Origin: Frigidibacter sp. SD6-1 | Lineage (GTDB): Bacteria > Pseudomonadota > Alphaproteobacteria > Rhodobacterales > Rhodobacteraceae | DNA length: 64,000 nt | Direction: 5' to 3' | Assembly: GCF_030143255.1 (NCBI RefSeq) | Contig: NZ_JARJNR010000006.1 | Span: forward strand, 248,001 to 312,000 | In this document: positions 34,358 through 43,683 of the stretch, piece after piece | How positions within the stretch are numbered: position 1 is the first letter of the stretch | How the letters are laid out: each line of letters opens with the position of its first letter | Notes under the pieces: model-generated | What the model was told of the DNA's origin: nothing | Seen by the model: only the letters and a program-made list of their open reading frames with translations | Databases searched by the model: none | Made by a program: the position numbers and the translations under genes

Positions 34358-34858
34358 TCAGGCCCCGGGCCGCAACCGCGCCATGAACAAGGCATCGACG
34401 AACGCGCCATCGCGCAGCGCATAAGCCCGGCCCAGCCCCTCCCGCTGAAAGCCCTGCCGCTCGTACAGCCGGATCGCCGGGCTGTTGTCGGCCCAGACGG
34501 TCAGTTCCAGCCTTGTCAGCGTCAGCCAGCGGTCGGCATGGTCGACGACCGCCGACAAGAGCGCCGTGCCGCAGCCCCGCCCCTGAAAATCGTCATGCAC
34601 CGCCATGCCGATCGAACCGACATGCGCCCGCCGATTGGCCTCGCGTACCAGGCTGATCGTGCCCACGACCCGCTCGCCCGCCAGCGCGACAAGCTGCAGC
34701 TCGGGATGAAAGCCCTCGGCCCGCTTCCGCCGTTCCGCAAGCGAGGTGAAGGGCCGCTGCATCGTGCCCCAGACGACACGCGGCTGGTTAAGAAGATCGG
34801 TCAGCGCGGGCATGTCCTCGGGCTCGAAAGCGCGCAGGGTGAAGTCGGTGGGTGCCAT
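34358..34858 (-). CDS. GNAT-family N-acetyltransferase
   Basis: A 166-residue acetyltransferase of the RimJ/RimL or PhnO-like type: acetyl-CoA motif VHDDFQGRGCGTALLSAVVDHA (about 82-103), then LTVWADNSPAIRLYERQGFQREG. The start at 34858 has GGAGAGAG upstream. The 213-nt gap to the convergent DUF2244 gene holds nothing I recognise. Confidence 0.88.
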   Translation of the reverse strand: MAPTDFTLRAFEPEDMPALTDLLNQPRVVWGTMQRPFTSLAERRKRAEGFHPELQLVALAGERVVGTISLVREANRRAHVGSIGMAVHDDFQGRGCGTALLSAVVDHADRWLTLTRLELTVWADNSPAIRLYERQGFQREGLGRAYALRDGAFVDALFMARLRPGA

Positions 34859-35083
34859 GTCTCTCTCCGGTCTTTGGCCCGGGCCCCTGCACGGCTTCCG
34901 CCCCCGGGGTCCGTGCCCTGGGCGGGTGGTCGGTCTGTCGCGTGATCTCAGTCCGCCAAGATCCGACCGCCCCCGCCCGACGGGCTGGTCTTTAGGACGG
35001 TCACAGGGATCATCGCGAAGCGCATGCACGGACGATGTGGCAAATCGGCCGTTCCGTCAATCCGGCGAAAACGCGGCCAACGC

Positions 35084-36199
35084 TCAGCCCTGCGCGGCAA
35101 GTTCGCTCAGCACACGCCCCAGAACCCTGGCGAACGTTTCCTCATCCGACCGGTTCATGTGCAGCACGACCACCGTATCCAGGTCCGGCACATAGAAACC
35201 GGCACTCAGATAACCGTCGAGCCCGCCGGTATGACCCACCACCTTCAGGCCGCTGCGCGACAGCTGGATTTCGGTGCCGAGCCCCTGCAGCTTGCGTTCC
35301 CGCACCTCGACCGGCGCCGCCACCATCTCGGCCCCGATGTCGGAGAACCGTCCACCCGGGGCATAGAGTGCACGCAGCCAGCTGACCAGATCGCCCGCGC
35401 TCATGAACATGCCGCCATCCGGGCCGGAATTTTCGCGCATCGCGAAGGTATCCTCCCACGGGTCGAAGGGCGAGCCATAGCCATGGATCTGATCGCCCGG
35501 CGGCAGGGCGATGTCGTAATAGGTCTGGGTGAGCGCGAGCGGCGCGAGCAGGCGTTCGCGCAGAAGGTCGGCCAGCGGGCGCCCCTCGACCTTCTCCAAA
35601 ATCAGCGCGATCAGATGGTAGTTGGTGTTCGAATAGGCGAAGGCCGCTCCCGGTGCATTCGTCTCGGGCAGGCCGCGGATCGCATGCAGGACGAGTTCCG
35701 TCGTCAAGGGCTGCGACCTGTCCCAATCCTCGGCGTAGAACCGCTCGCTGTAATAGTCCGGAACGCCCGAAGTGTGGTTCAGAAGCTGCCTGACCGTCGG
35801 ATCGAGCCCTTCGGGCAGCTTCATCAGCGTGGCAGCCCCCAGATAGCGGCTGATCGGCACGTCAAGATCGACCTGCCCCTCGCGCGCCGCCATCACCGCA
35901 AGGGCGGCCACATAGGTCTTGCAGATGCTGCCCGCGCGCAGCGTCTGGTCGATGCGGATCGGCGCGCCTGTCTCCCGGTCGGCGACCCCGCGCGCCAGTT
36001 CGATCCGCTCGCCGGGCCTGTCAACCAGAAGCAGGATGCCCGGCACGTCCTCGACCGCCACCTCCTCGATCGTCGCGCGCAACCGGTCCTGCAGGCTGGC
36101 GCCCGCCATGCGGTCGCTTGTGTCGCGGGTTATGACAAACGCCACAAGCAGCGCCGCCGCGAGGGCCGCGCCCAGGAACGTCAGGTAGAAAGGTCTCAT
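35084..36199 (-). CDS. Serine hydrolase, class C beta-lactamase/PBP-like
   Basis: A 371-residue protein with an N-terminal membrane anchor or signal (about 4-23). The catalytic SxxK is Ser91-Ile-Cys-Lys94, the second motif Tyr189-Ser190-Asn191, and the third HTGG near 325. These fit D-aminopeptidase/esterase or penicillin-binding-like hydrolases in the periplasm; true beta-lactamase activity cannot be inferred. It is a monocistronic minus-strand gene. Confidence 0.88.
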   Translation of the reverse strand: MRPFYLTFLGAALAAALLVAFVITRDTSDRMAGASLQDRLRATIEEVAVEDVPGILLLVDRPGERIELARGVADRETGAPIRIDQTLRAGSICKTYVAALAVMAAREGQVDLDVPISRYLGAATLMKLPEGLDPTVRQLLNHTSGVPDYYSERFYAEDWDRSQPLTTELVLHAIRGLPETNAPGAAFAYSNTNYHLIALILEKVEGRPLADLLRERLLAPLALTQTYYDIALPPGDQIHGYGSPFDPWEDTFAMRENSGPDGGMFMSAGDLVSWLRALYAPGGRFSDIGAEMVAAPVEVRERKLQGLGTEIQLSRSGLKVVGHTGGLDGYLSAGFYVPDLDTVVVLHMNRSDEETFARVLGRVLSELAAQG

Positions 36200-36332
36200 C
36201 TGTGCCGTTCTGTCAGTTTGGGTGAATTGCGCCCCGTCCTAGCAAGGCGATGTAACGGAAATGCGCGCCGGGACCGCTCGCCTCTCCTGGCATGGGTTGT
36301 GCCATAGGTCGAGGCGGCCCTCCCGCAGGGCC

Positions 36333-36785
36333 TTACCCCAGCCGCGCCTTGATCAGCGCACCCACGGCGCCGAAATCCATCTGGCCGGTGTAATTGCCCT
36401 TCAGGACGCCCATCACCCGGCCCATGTCCTTGATCGACGCCGCGCCCGTTTCGGCGATGGCCGCCGCCACCGCGGCCTCGACCTCCGCCTCTGACAGGGC
36501 CTTGGGCAGAAAGTCCTCGATCACCCGGATCTCGGCCAGTTCCTTCTCGGCCAGCTCCGGCCGTCCACCCTCCTGATAGACCTTGGCGCTTTCCTGACGC
36601 TGCTTGACCATCTTGCCCATGAGCGCCAGCACATCGCCTTCGCCCAGTTCCGCCCCGGCGGTCCGTTGCGCGATCTCGCGGTCCTTGACGGCCGCCAGGA
36701 TCATCCGGACCGTCGACAGACGGCCCATGTCCTTCGCCTTCATCGCCTCTTTCTGCGCGCTCTGGATGCGGGTGATCAGGTCCAT
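36333..36785 (-). CDS. GatB/YqeY domain-containing protein
   Basis: A 150-residue, all-helical YqeY protein, homologous to the tRNA-binding tail of GatB. Typical features: STVRMILAAVKDREIAQR near 25-42, VIEDFLPKALSEAE near 88, and the closing KDMGRVMGVLKGNYTGQMDFGAVG. It may act in amidation of mischarged tRNA, but this is not shown. It diverges from carA, a pairing common in the order. Confidence 0.92.
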   Translation of the reverse strand: MDLITRIQSAQKEAMKAKDMGRLSTVRMILAAVKDREIAQRTAGAELGEGDVLALMGKMVKQRQESAKVYQEGGRPELAEKELAEIRVIEDFLPKALSEAEVEAAVAAAIAETGAASIKDMGRVMGVLKGNYTGQMDFGAVGALIKARLG

Positions 36786-36899
36786 CTTCGGTCTCCGTTC
36801 TTGCGAGCCCGAACCTAACCCGTCAGCCTTTCCGCCGCAACTGGCAGTCCACCCGATTAACCTGTTGAAAAGATATGAATTTCAATTTCCCTCTCCCCC

Positions 36900-36927
36900 T
36901 TGACCGCGCGCCCCCGCCCCCTTAGGT
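36900..36927 (+). promoter_or_regulatory. Probable carA promoter
   Basis: TTGACC (36900-36905) and TTAGGT (36922-36927) with a 16-base spacer lie 33 bases before carA in the gap shared with the divergent yqeY gene. Confidence 0.45.
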
Positions 36928-36959
36928 TCCGCCAAATTCTGCACATCGGGAGTCGCGCC

Positions 36960-38120
36960 ATGACCGGGCAAGCCCAGCCAAAGCCCACCGCATGCCTTGC
37001 GCTGGCCGATGGAACCGTCTTCTACGGGCAGGGCTTCGGCGCCACGGGCCAGACGGTGGCGGAACTGGTGTTCAACACCGCGATGACCGGCTATCAGGAA
37101 ATCATGACAGACCCTTCCTACGCGGGCCAGGTCGTGACCTTCACCTTCCCCCATGTCGGCAACGTGGGCGTGACGCCCGAGGATGACGAAAGCGCCGAGC
37201 CTGTCGCCGCCGGCATGGTGGTGAAATGGGACCCGACCGAACCCTCGAACTGGCGCGCAGCCGAGGAGCTGACCGGCTGGCTTGCGAAGAAGGGCCGGAT
37301 CGGCATCGGCGGCATCGACACCCGGCGGCTCACCCGCGCCATCCGCCAGCAGGGCGCGCCGCATGTGGCGCTCGCCCATGATCCCGAAGGCAAGTTCGAC
37401 CTCGCGGCCCTTGTGAAGAAGGCCCGCGACTGGTCGGGCCTCGTCGGCCTCGACCTGGCGAAGGATGTGACCTGCGCGCAAAGCTATCGCTGGAACGAAA
37501 CCCGCTGGTCCTGGCCCGAGGGGTACGGCGCGCGCACCGGCGCGGGCTTCAAGGTCGTGGCGATCGACTATGGCGCCAAGCGCAACATCCTGCGCTGCCT
37601 TGCCTCGGTCGGCTGCGACGTGACTGTTCTGCCCGCGACGGCGACGGCAGAGGACGTCATGGCGCACAAGCCCGACGGCGTGTTCCTCTCGAACGGCCCC
37701 GGCGACCCGGCAGCGACCGGCGCCTATGCGGTGCCGATGATCCGGGGTGTGCTGCAGCACGACGTGCCCTTGTTCGGCATCTGCCTCGGCCACCAGATGC
37801 TGGCGCTGGCGCTCGGCGCGAAGACCATCAAGATGAACCACGGCCACCATGGCGCCAACCATCCGGTGAAGGATGTCGAAAGCGGCAAGGTCGAGATCAC
37901 CTCGATGAACCACGGCTTCGCGGTCGACAGCCAGACCCTGCCCGAAGGCGTCGTGGAAACCCATGTCAGCCTGTTCGACGGGTCGAACTGCGGCATCCGC
38001 ATGAAGGACCGCCCGGTCTTTTCCGTGCAGTACCACCCCGAGGCCAGCCCCGGGCCGCAGGACAGTTTCTACCTGTTCGAGCGCTTCGCCGCCGCGATGC
38101 GCGACCGCCGCGCCGCCTGA
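36960..38120 (+). CDS. carA: Carbamoyl-phosphate synthase small subunit
   Basis: A 386-residue glutaminase subunit supplying ammonia to CarB for arginine and pyrimidine synthesis. The N-domain shows FNTAMTGYQEIMTDPSY. The amidotransferase triad is Cys275 (FGICLGHQ), His359 and Glu361 (YHPEAS). The ATG at 36960 gives the usual length. carB is not adjacent. Confidence 0.97.
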   Translation: MTGQAQPKPTACLALADGTVFYGQGFGATGQTVAELVFNTAMTGYQEIMTDPSYAGQVVTFTFPHVGNVGVTPEDDESAEPVAAGMVVKWDPTEPSNWRAAEELTGWLAKKGRIGIGGIDTRRLTRAIRQQGAPHVALAHDPEGKFDLAALVKKARDWSGLVGLDLAKDVTCAQSYRWNETRWSWPEGYGARTGAGFKVVAIDYGAKRNILRCLASVGCDVTVLPATATAEDVMAHKPDGVFLSNGPGDPAATGAYAVPMIRGVLQHDVPLFGICLGHQMLALALGAKTIKMNHGHHGANHPVKDVESGKVEITSMNHGFAVDSQTLPEGVVETHVSLFDGSNCGIRMKDRPVFSVQYHPEASPGPQDSFYLFERFAAAMRDRRAA

Positions 38121-38151
38121 GCGATTATTTTCCGCAGAAGACGGGGCCGGA

Positions 38152-38166
38152 TTAACGGCCCGTTAA
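38152..38166 (+). promoter_or_regulatory. CtrA-type binding site
   Basis: TTAACGGCCCGTTAA is an exact TTAA-N7-TTAA, the full CtrA consensus, and is itself palindromic. It lies about 30 bases after carA and 32 bases before the glycosyltransferase start. CtrA is the cell-cycle/motility/gene-transfer-agent regulator of alphaproteobacteria. Confidence 0.6.
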
Positions 38167-38197
38167 CCATGCGCACGGAAGGCTGGCGGGGCCTTTC

Positions 38198-40357
38198 GTG
38201 AGTGCTGCCGCCATGTCACCCCCACCCGCCGTGTCGCATCTGCGCCTGGTCACCGCCGATTTCGTGCCGGTCGCTGGCCTGCCCGGGCGCGAGCCGCGCC
38301 CCGCCGGGCGGCGCGAGAGGCCGCGGCGCAAGCCGCTCGGCCAGATACTGATGGACATGAAGGCGGTCGAACCCGGCGACATGCTGAAGGCGCTCGCCCT
38401 GCGCGACCGGCAGGAGGTGCGGCTGGGCGACATCCTGCTTGCGCATGGCTGGGTCAGTGAGCCTGCCCTGATGGCGGCACTTGCGAACCAGTGGGGCGCA
38501 CGTGTGCTCGACCTTGCGGCGGAACCGCCCGACGCAAGGCTGATCGACGCGCTCGGCCCCGATTTCTGCCTGAAGGAGGGGGTTCTTCCCTGGCGGCGGA
38601 TCGGCGCGGCAACGGTCATCGCCACCGCGCGGCCCGACGAATTCGCCCGCCTGCGCACCCGCCTGCCCGACGGTTACGGGCCGGTGGTGATGGCGCTGGC
38701 GTCCGAGCGCGAGATCCATGCGGCGATGATCGCCTCGCGCCAGACCCGTCTCATACGCCGCGCCGAGACACGGACTGCGGCCGAGGAAAGCTGCCGCACG
38801 CTCGACATGGCGCGCGCCGGGGGCTTTGCGGCAATGGGCCTTGCCGTGCTGGCGGGCCTGACTGCTCTGGCACCCGCTGCCGGTTTCCTGACCCTCCTCG
38901 GCTGGGCCTGCCTGACGCTCCTCCTCTGCATGAGTCTGAAGGCGGCGGCCTTCCTGTCGGAGCTGACGGCACTTGTTCATGCCCCGCCACGGGCCGAACC
39001 GCCCGCCATCGCCCGCCTGCCGACCGTCTCCCTCATGGTGCCGCTCTTCGACGAGGATGACATCGCGCCGCGCCTCATCGAAAGGCTCGGGCGGCTCGAC
39101 TACCCGAAGGAACTGCTCGACATCCTGCTCGTGGTCGAGGAGGAGGACCGCCGCACGCTGACGGCGCTGGCCCGCCGCCGCCTGCCGCGCTGGATGCGGG
39201 TCGTCACCGTGCCGTCAGGCCCGATCCGCACCAAGCCCCGCGCGCTGAACTATGCGCTCGATTTCTGCAAGGGCACGATCGTCGGCGTCTATGACGCCGA
39301 GGACGCGCCCGAGCCTGGCCAGATCCGCACCGTCGTCCGCCGCTTTCACGAACGCGGGCCCGAGGTCGCCTGCCTGCAGGGCGTGCTCGATTTCTGCAAC
39401 TCCCGCCACAACTGGCTGACGCGCTGCTTCACCATCGAATATGCCGCCTGGTTCCGGGTGATGCTGCCCGGCATCGCGCGGCTGGGCTTCGTCGTGCCCC
39501 TTGGCGGCACCACGCTATTCTTCCGCCGCGCGGCGCTCGAGGCGCTCGGCGGCTGGGACGCGCATAACGTGACCGAGGATGCCGACCTCGGCGTCCGCCT
39601 CGCCCGCCACGGCTACCGGACCGAACTGATCCCGACCGTGACCGAGGAAGAGCCGAACGGCCGGGCGCTGCCCTGGATCAGGCAGCGCTCGCGCTGGCTG
39701 AAGGGCTACGCGATGACCTGGGCCGTCCATATGCGCGATCCGGCGCGGCTCTGGCGGCAGCTCGGGCCGAAACGATTCGCGGGTTTCCAGATCATGTTCC
39801 TCGGCACGTTGTCGCAATTCGTGCTGGCGCCGGTCCTGTGGTCCTTCTGGGGCCTCGCCTTCGGCCTCGGCCATCCGCTCGCCGCGCAGATGCCGGTCTG
39901 GGGCCTTGCCGCGCTCGGCGGTCTCTTCGTCCTTTCCGAAAGCCTCAATATCGCGGTCGGCATGTGGGCGGTGCGGGACCGCACGCACCGCCATCTGATG
40001 CCCTGGGTGCCGACGCTCTGCCTCTATTTCCCGCTCGGCGCGCTCGCCTCCTACAAGGCGCTGTGGGAAATAGTGCGCGCACCCTTCTTCTGGGACAAGA
40101 CCCGCCATGGCGTGCTCGATACGGTCGCGCCGGTGCGCCGCGACCAGGCCCTGCCCGTGCTGGTATTGACCGATCCGCTCACGCCCGAAAGCGTAACCGT
40201 CCTGCCGCTTCGCCGCCGCAGGCTCATCTGGTCGCACCCGGCGCCGCGATTCTATGAACCACCCCCCGCACCGCCCGAAGACGCCGCGGCCCTAGCCTTC
40301 GCGCTCTCGCCGGGTGGCACCGGCATCGAGTTTCAGCCGCGTTTCGAAGGCTTTTGA
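38198..40357 (+). CDS. Family 2 glycosyltransferase with MshEN/GspE-N-like domain
   Basis: A 719-residue membrane enzyme. Residues about 40-165 resemble the GspE/MshE N-terminal domain, with two tandem LGxxL...AL units (LGQILMDMKAVEPGDMLKAL and LGDILLAHGWVSEPALMAAL). Two helices (about 210-250) precede a processive GT-2 domain (about 270-510) with VYDAED, TEDADLG and the QRSRW motif, then C-terminal helices. It would polymerise and export a polysaccharide. MshEN domains bind c-di-GMP. The start is GTG 38198; ATG 38213 is possible. It ends in a 66-bp antisense overlap with the GntR gene. Confidence 0.85.
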   Translation: MSAAAMSPPPAVSHLRLVTADFVPVAGLPGREPRPAGRRERPRRKPLGQILMDMKAVEPGDMLKALALRDRQEVRLGDILLAHGWVSEPALMAALANQWGARVLDLAAEPPDARLIDALGPDFCLKEGVLPWRRIGAATVIATARPDEFARLRTRLPDGYGPVVMALASEREIHAAMIASRQTRLIRRAETRTAAEESCRTLDMARAGGFAAMGLAVLAGLTALAPAAGFLTLLGWACLTLLLCMSLKAAAFLSELTALVHAPPRAEPPAIARLPTVSLMVPLFDEDDIAPRLIERLGRLDYPKELLDILLVVEEEDRRTLTALARRRLPRWMRVVTVPSGPIRTKPRALNYALDFCKGTIVGVYDAEDAPEPGQIRTVVRRFHERGPEVACLQGVLDFCNSRHNWLTRCFTIEYAAWFRVMLPGIARLGFVVPLGGTTLFFRRAALEALGGWDAHNVTEDADLGVRLARHGYRTELIPTVTEEEPNGRALPWIRQRSRWLKGYAMTWAVHMRDPARLWRQLGPKRFAGFQIMFLGTLSQFVLAPVLWSFWGLAFGLGHPLAAQMPVWGLAALGGLFVLSESLNIAVGMWAVRDRTHRHLMPWVPTLCLYFPLGALASYKALWEIVRAPFFWDKTRHGVLDTVAPVRRDQALPVLVLTDPLTPESVTVLPLRRRRLIWSHPAPRFYEPPPAPPEDAAALAFALSPGGTGIEFQPRFEGF

Positions 40358-40933
40358 AATATGCGCCTTGAGCGCTGCAGCCGCGCCCTCGCCGTCGCCC
40401 GAAGCGATCGCGGCAACGATGGCCGCATGTTCGTCCAGCGCGGCCGTTCCCCGGCCCTCGGCCGCAAGCGAGGTCGTCGCCAGAAGCGCCATCGACCGGT
40501 GGACGAGGTCGAGCTGGCTGACCAGATGGCGGTTGTGCGAGGCCAGGTGGATCTGCTTGTGGAACCTCTTGTTGGCCCGCGACAGCGCCTCGGGATTGCC
40601 AAGGTGCGCGCGGTCCTCCTCGACCATCTCGGTCAGCACCCGCACTTCCTCGGGGCTTGCATGCTTGGCCGCGAGCCGCGCGGCAAGGCCTTCCAGTTCG
40701 GCGCGCACCACATAAAGCTCGGCCAGCTGGTTGTGATCAAGCGAGGCGACGATCAGCGAGCGGCCATCGCGCGCCAGCATCGACTGGGTCTCCAGCCGCT
40801 GCAAAGCCTCGCGCACCGGCGTCCGCGACACGCCGAACCGTTCGGCCAGGTCGGATTCCACCAGACGGTCGCCGGGCCGGTAATCGCCCTGTTCGATCGC
40901 CTCCAGTATCAGCGTGTACGCGTCTTTCTGCAT
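40292..40933 (-). CDS. GntR-family (FadR/VanR-type) transcriptional regulator
   Basis: A 213-residue regulator. The winged helix (about 5-65, with GDRLVESDLAERFGVSRTPVREAL) is followed by an all-helical FCD effector domain carrying likely metal-binding residues (ANKRFHKQIHLASHN). FCD members usually bind organic acids. The start MQKDAYTL at 40933 follows AGGGATGG. Its target is not evident; neighbours do not form a clear catabolic operon. Confidence 0.92.
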   Translation of the reverse strand: MQKDAYTLILEAIEQGDYRPGDRLVESDLAERFGVSRTPVREALQRLETQSMLARDGRSLIVASLDHNQLAELYVVRAELEGLAARLAAKHASPEEVRVLTEMVEEDRAHLGNPEALSRANKRFHKQIHLASHNRHLVSQLDLVHRSMALLATTSLAAEGRGTAALDEHAAIVAAIASGDGEGAAAALKAHISKAFETRLKLDAGATRREREG

Positions 40934-41023
40934 CCATCCCTCCCGCCGGAGCGCGAGCCTAAGGCGCCATCCCTGTCCTTGGCAAGCGGCTCCGTCTTGC
41001 GCAGACCCACACCTACGGAACGG

Positions 41024-41128
41024 AGCCGCTCTTCGGCACTGCCAGGCCTCATCGCTCTGTCCAGCGAAGAGCCCGCGCACGGGGGCGATGAGCGGCCCGG
41101 CCCGCAGGCGAGGGACCGCAGGCGAGGG
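41024..41128. repeat. Interleaved inverted repeats and short direct repeats between gntR and the HAD gene
   Basis: GCTCTTCG (41028-41035) pairs with CGAAGAGC (41065-41072), and CTCATCGC (41048-41055) pairs with GCGATGAG (41085-41092); the order is A-B-A'-B'. GCCGCTC/GAGCGGC close the element. A 13-base direct repeat CCGCAGGCGAGGG follows at 41102 and 41116. The 242-nt gap holds no other feature I can name. Confidence 0.7.
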
Positions 41129-41175
41129 TCTGCACCGCGTTGCCGATGCGCGCTGAGCGCGATAGGGTCCGCCCC

Positions 41176-41820
41176 ATGCCGCGCGCCCATTTCCAGCATG
41201 TCACCACCTGGGTCTTCGACCTCGACAATACGCTTTATCCGCCCGAAGTACGGCTCTTCGACCAGATCGAGGTCCGGATGACCGATTATGTGATGCGCAC
41301 CATCGGCGTCGACCGGGCAGAGGCTGACCGGCTGCGAGGCCATTACTGGGCGACCTATGGCACCACACTCGCCGGGCTGATGCGCGAACATGGCGCCGAT
41401 CCCGGCCCCTACCTGACCGAGGTGCACGAGATCGACTTCTCCGTTCTGTCGCCGGATGCCGGGCTGGCCCGCGGCATCGCCCGCCTGCCCGGGCGCAAGA
41501 TCGTCTATACCAACGGCTCTGCGCCCTATGCCGAACGGGTGATCGCGGCGCGCGGGCTCGCGGGCCTCTTCGACGCCATCTACGGGATCGAACATGCGGG
41601 CTTCCGCCCCAAGCCCGAACAGGCGGCTTTCGAGGCGGTGTTCGCCCTTGATGGCACCGACCCCGCCCGCGCCGCGATGTTCGAGGACGACACCCGCAAC
41701 CTCGCCGCGCCCCATGCGATGGGCATGCGCACCGTCCATGTCGCCCCCGCCCCCGCACCGGCCGGCCATATCCACTTCCACACCACCGACCTCGCCGCCT
41801 TCCTCGCCCGCCTCGCCTGA
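41176..41820 (+). CDS. HAD-family pyrimidine 5'-nucleotidase-like phosphatase
   Basis: A 214-residue HAD hydrolase. Motif I with nucleophile Asp15 and acid Asp17 (VFDLDNTLYPPE), motif II YTNGS, motif III Lys in RPKPEQ, and motif IV FEDDTRN. DNTLYP is typical of the SDT1-like pyrimidine 5'-nucleotidase group. The start at 41176 is the ATG closest to the domain; an upstream in-frame start at 41140 is possible. Confidence 0.9.
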   Translation: MPRAHFQHVTTWVFDLDNTLYPPEVRLFDQIEVRMTDYVMRTIGVDRAEADRLRGHYWATYGTTLAGLMREHGADPGPYLTEVHEIDFSVLSPDAGLARGIARLPGRKIVYTNGSAPYAERVIAARGLAGLFDAIYGIEHAGFRPKPEQAAFEAVFALDGTDPARAAMFEDDTRNLAAPHAMGMRTVHVAPAPAPAGHIHFHTTDLAAFLARLA

Positions 41821-41927
41821 TCCCGCGCCGCCCGATCCGCGCCATAGTGCCGCAGGCACATCCGGTCGCATGGCCCGTGCCTCCTCCGCAGCTTATGCAC
41901 GCATCCGCGAACAGGAAAGGTTTTCCC

Positions 41928-42170
41928 ATGACCGACATGACAAGCGCGGCCGCTCCGCGCCACTGGTTCTATGCGATCCCGCTTCTGGGCTGGATCGCCC
42001 GCGACATCGCCCATGGCGACGAGGACACTATCTACTACGCGCTGGTGATCGTCCTCACCGCGCTCGTGCTGATCTTCAAGACCTGGGGTCTTGCGGGCAT
42101 CACCATGGTCTGCCTCGCGGCCGTGCCGCTGGTCTTCCTAACACTGATCCTGATCACGCTCGGCAAATAG
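41928..42170 (+). CDS. Small membrane protein, unknown
   Basis: An 80-residue protein with a first hydrophobic stretch at about 13-25 and two strong helices at about 38-52 and 56-78. AGGAAAGG lies nine bases before the ATG. I recognise no named family; it resembles small conserved membrane proteins annotated as hypothetical in this order. It sits between the HAD gene and the UbiH-type gene on the same strand. Confidence 0.65.
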   Translation: MTDMTSAAAPRHWFYAIPLLGWIARDIAHGDEDTIYYALVIVLTALVLIFKTWGLAGITMVCLAAVPLVFLTLILITLGK

Positions 42171-42250
42171 GCTGAGTAAGGCCGGGGCAGAATGCCGCTT
42201 GGACGCCGCCTGCCCGCTGCAGTAAGTTGGGCTCCGAACAAGGGGGCCCG

Positions 42251-43468
42251 ATGCCACGCGAAACGGTCGACATCCTGATTTCCGGCGGCGGGGTCGCCGG
42301 CCTGACGGCGGCGGCGGCCTTCGGTGCCGCGGGCTTTTCGGTCCTCTGCGTCGATCCCGCGCCGCCGGTGACCGACGGCGAGGATCAGGGCGCCGACCTG
42401 CGCACCACCGCCTTCCTGCAACCCGCGCGCCAGTTGCTTGAGGAGGCCGGCCTCTGGCCGCGCCTGGCGCCCCATGCGGCCGCCCTTCAGGTGATGCGGA
42501 TCGTCGATGCGGGCGGTGAGGCGCCAGACCCGCGCATCGTGAAGGATTTCGTCGCCTCTGAAATCTCGGACCAGCCTTTCGGCTGGAACCTGCCCAACTG
42601 GCTGCTCAGGCGCGAGATGGTGGCGCGCCTCGCCGAGATCCCGAACGTCAGCTTCCGCCCCGGCACCGCGACGAAATCGGTCCTGACCCGCGAAAGCGCG
42701 GCAATCGTGACCCTGTCGGACGGCGCGACCATCGCCGCGCGGCTGCTGATCGCCGCCGACGGCCGCGACAGCCCGGTGCGGCAGGCGCTCGGGATCGGCG
42801 TCCACACGACGCGCTACGGGCAAAAGGCGCTTGCCTTCGCCGTCACCCATGAGCGCCCGCACGAGAATATCTCGACCGAGGTCCACCGTTCCGGCGGCCC
42901 CTTCACGCTGGTGCCGCTGCCCGACCGCGACGGCAGGCCGTCCTCCGCCGTGGTCTGGATGGAAACCGGGCCGGAGGTGGCGCGGCTCGCCGCCCTGCCG
43001 GTCCCGGACTTCGAAGCCGAGATGACCGCGCGCAGCGCCGGGCTCTACGGGCCGCTCACCCTCGTCACCCGCCGGTCGGTCTGGCCGATCATCAGCCAGA
43101 CAGCCGCACGGATGGCGGGCGAGCGAACGGCCCTGATGGCAGAGGCGGCGCATGTGGTGCCGCCCATTGGCGCGCAGGGGCTGAACATGTCCCTGGGCGA
43201 CCTGCGCTGCCTACTCGACCTCGCCCGCGACCGCCCCGACGGGCTCGGCGACCGCGCGATGCTTGCCGCCTACGAACGCCGCCGCTGGCCCGAGGTCAAG
43301 GCCCGCGCGGCCGGGATCGACCTTCTCAACCGGGCCTCGATGATCGAGACACGCGCGCTCCGCGACCTGCGCGCGGGCACGCTGAACGCCCTCTATTCGC
43401 TGGCACCGGTCCGCAAGACACTGATGAAAGCCGGGCTCGGCATGAACCCGGCACGCCCGAAAGGTTGA
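42251..43468 (+). CDS. UbiH/UbiF-type FAD-dependent hydroxylase
   Basis: A 405-residue flavoprotein monooxygenase of the ubiquinone-ring hydroxylase family. FAD-binding [17 protein letters not shown] is at the N-terminus, the DG motif [13 protein letters not shown] near 170, and the GD-like motif [21 protein letters not shown] near 300. It would hydroxylate a polyprenylated quinone precursor; which ring position is unclear. The ATG at 42251 follows AGGGGG. Confidence 0.92.
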   Translation: MPRETVDILISGGGVAGLTAAAAFGAAGFSVLCVDPAPPVTDGEDQGADLRTTAFLQPARQLLEEAGLWPRLAPHAAALQVMRIVDAGGEAPDPRIVKDFVASEISDQPFGWNLPNWLLRREMVARLAEIPNVSFRPGTATKSVLTRESAAIVTLSDGATIAARLLIAADGRDSPVRQALGIGVHTTRYGQKALAFAVTHERPHENISTEVHRSGGPFTLVPLPDRDGRPSSAVVWMETGPEVARLAALPVPDFEAEMTARSAGLYGPLTLVTRRSVWPIISQTAARMAGERTALMAEAAHVVPPIGAQGLNMSLGDLRCLLDLARDRPDGLGDRAMLAAYERRRWPEVKARAAGIDLLNRASMIETRALRDLRAGTLNALYSLAPVRKTLMKAGLGMNPARPKG

Positions 43469-43526
43469 GAGCGCTCGCACGCCTCGCCCGGGCCCGATCT
43501 CAGTTCTTGACGATATCCGGGATAAT

Positions 43527-43603
43527 TGGTCGGAGCGAGAGGATTCGAACCTCCGACCCCCTGCTCCCGAAGCAGGTGCGCTACCAGGCTGCGCTACGCT
43601 CCG
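43527..43603 (-). tRNA. tRNA-Pro(CGG)
   Basis: Acceptor stem CGGAGCG/CGCTCCG, D-loop CTGGTAGCGC, anticodon stem CCTGC/GCAGG with loop TTCGGGA (anticodon CGG), T-loop GTTCGAATC and encoded CCA. It reads CCG. Confidence 0.95.
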
Positions 43604-43683
43604 ACCGATGGCGGGGAGTTACCGGGTCGCGGCGGCTTTTGCAAGCAGATAGCGGCGGGGCTGGCGCACCGGTTTGATAGGAC

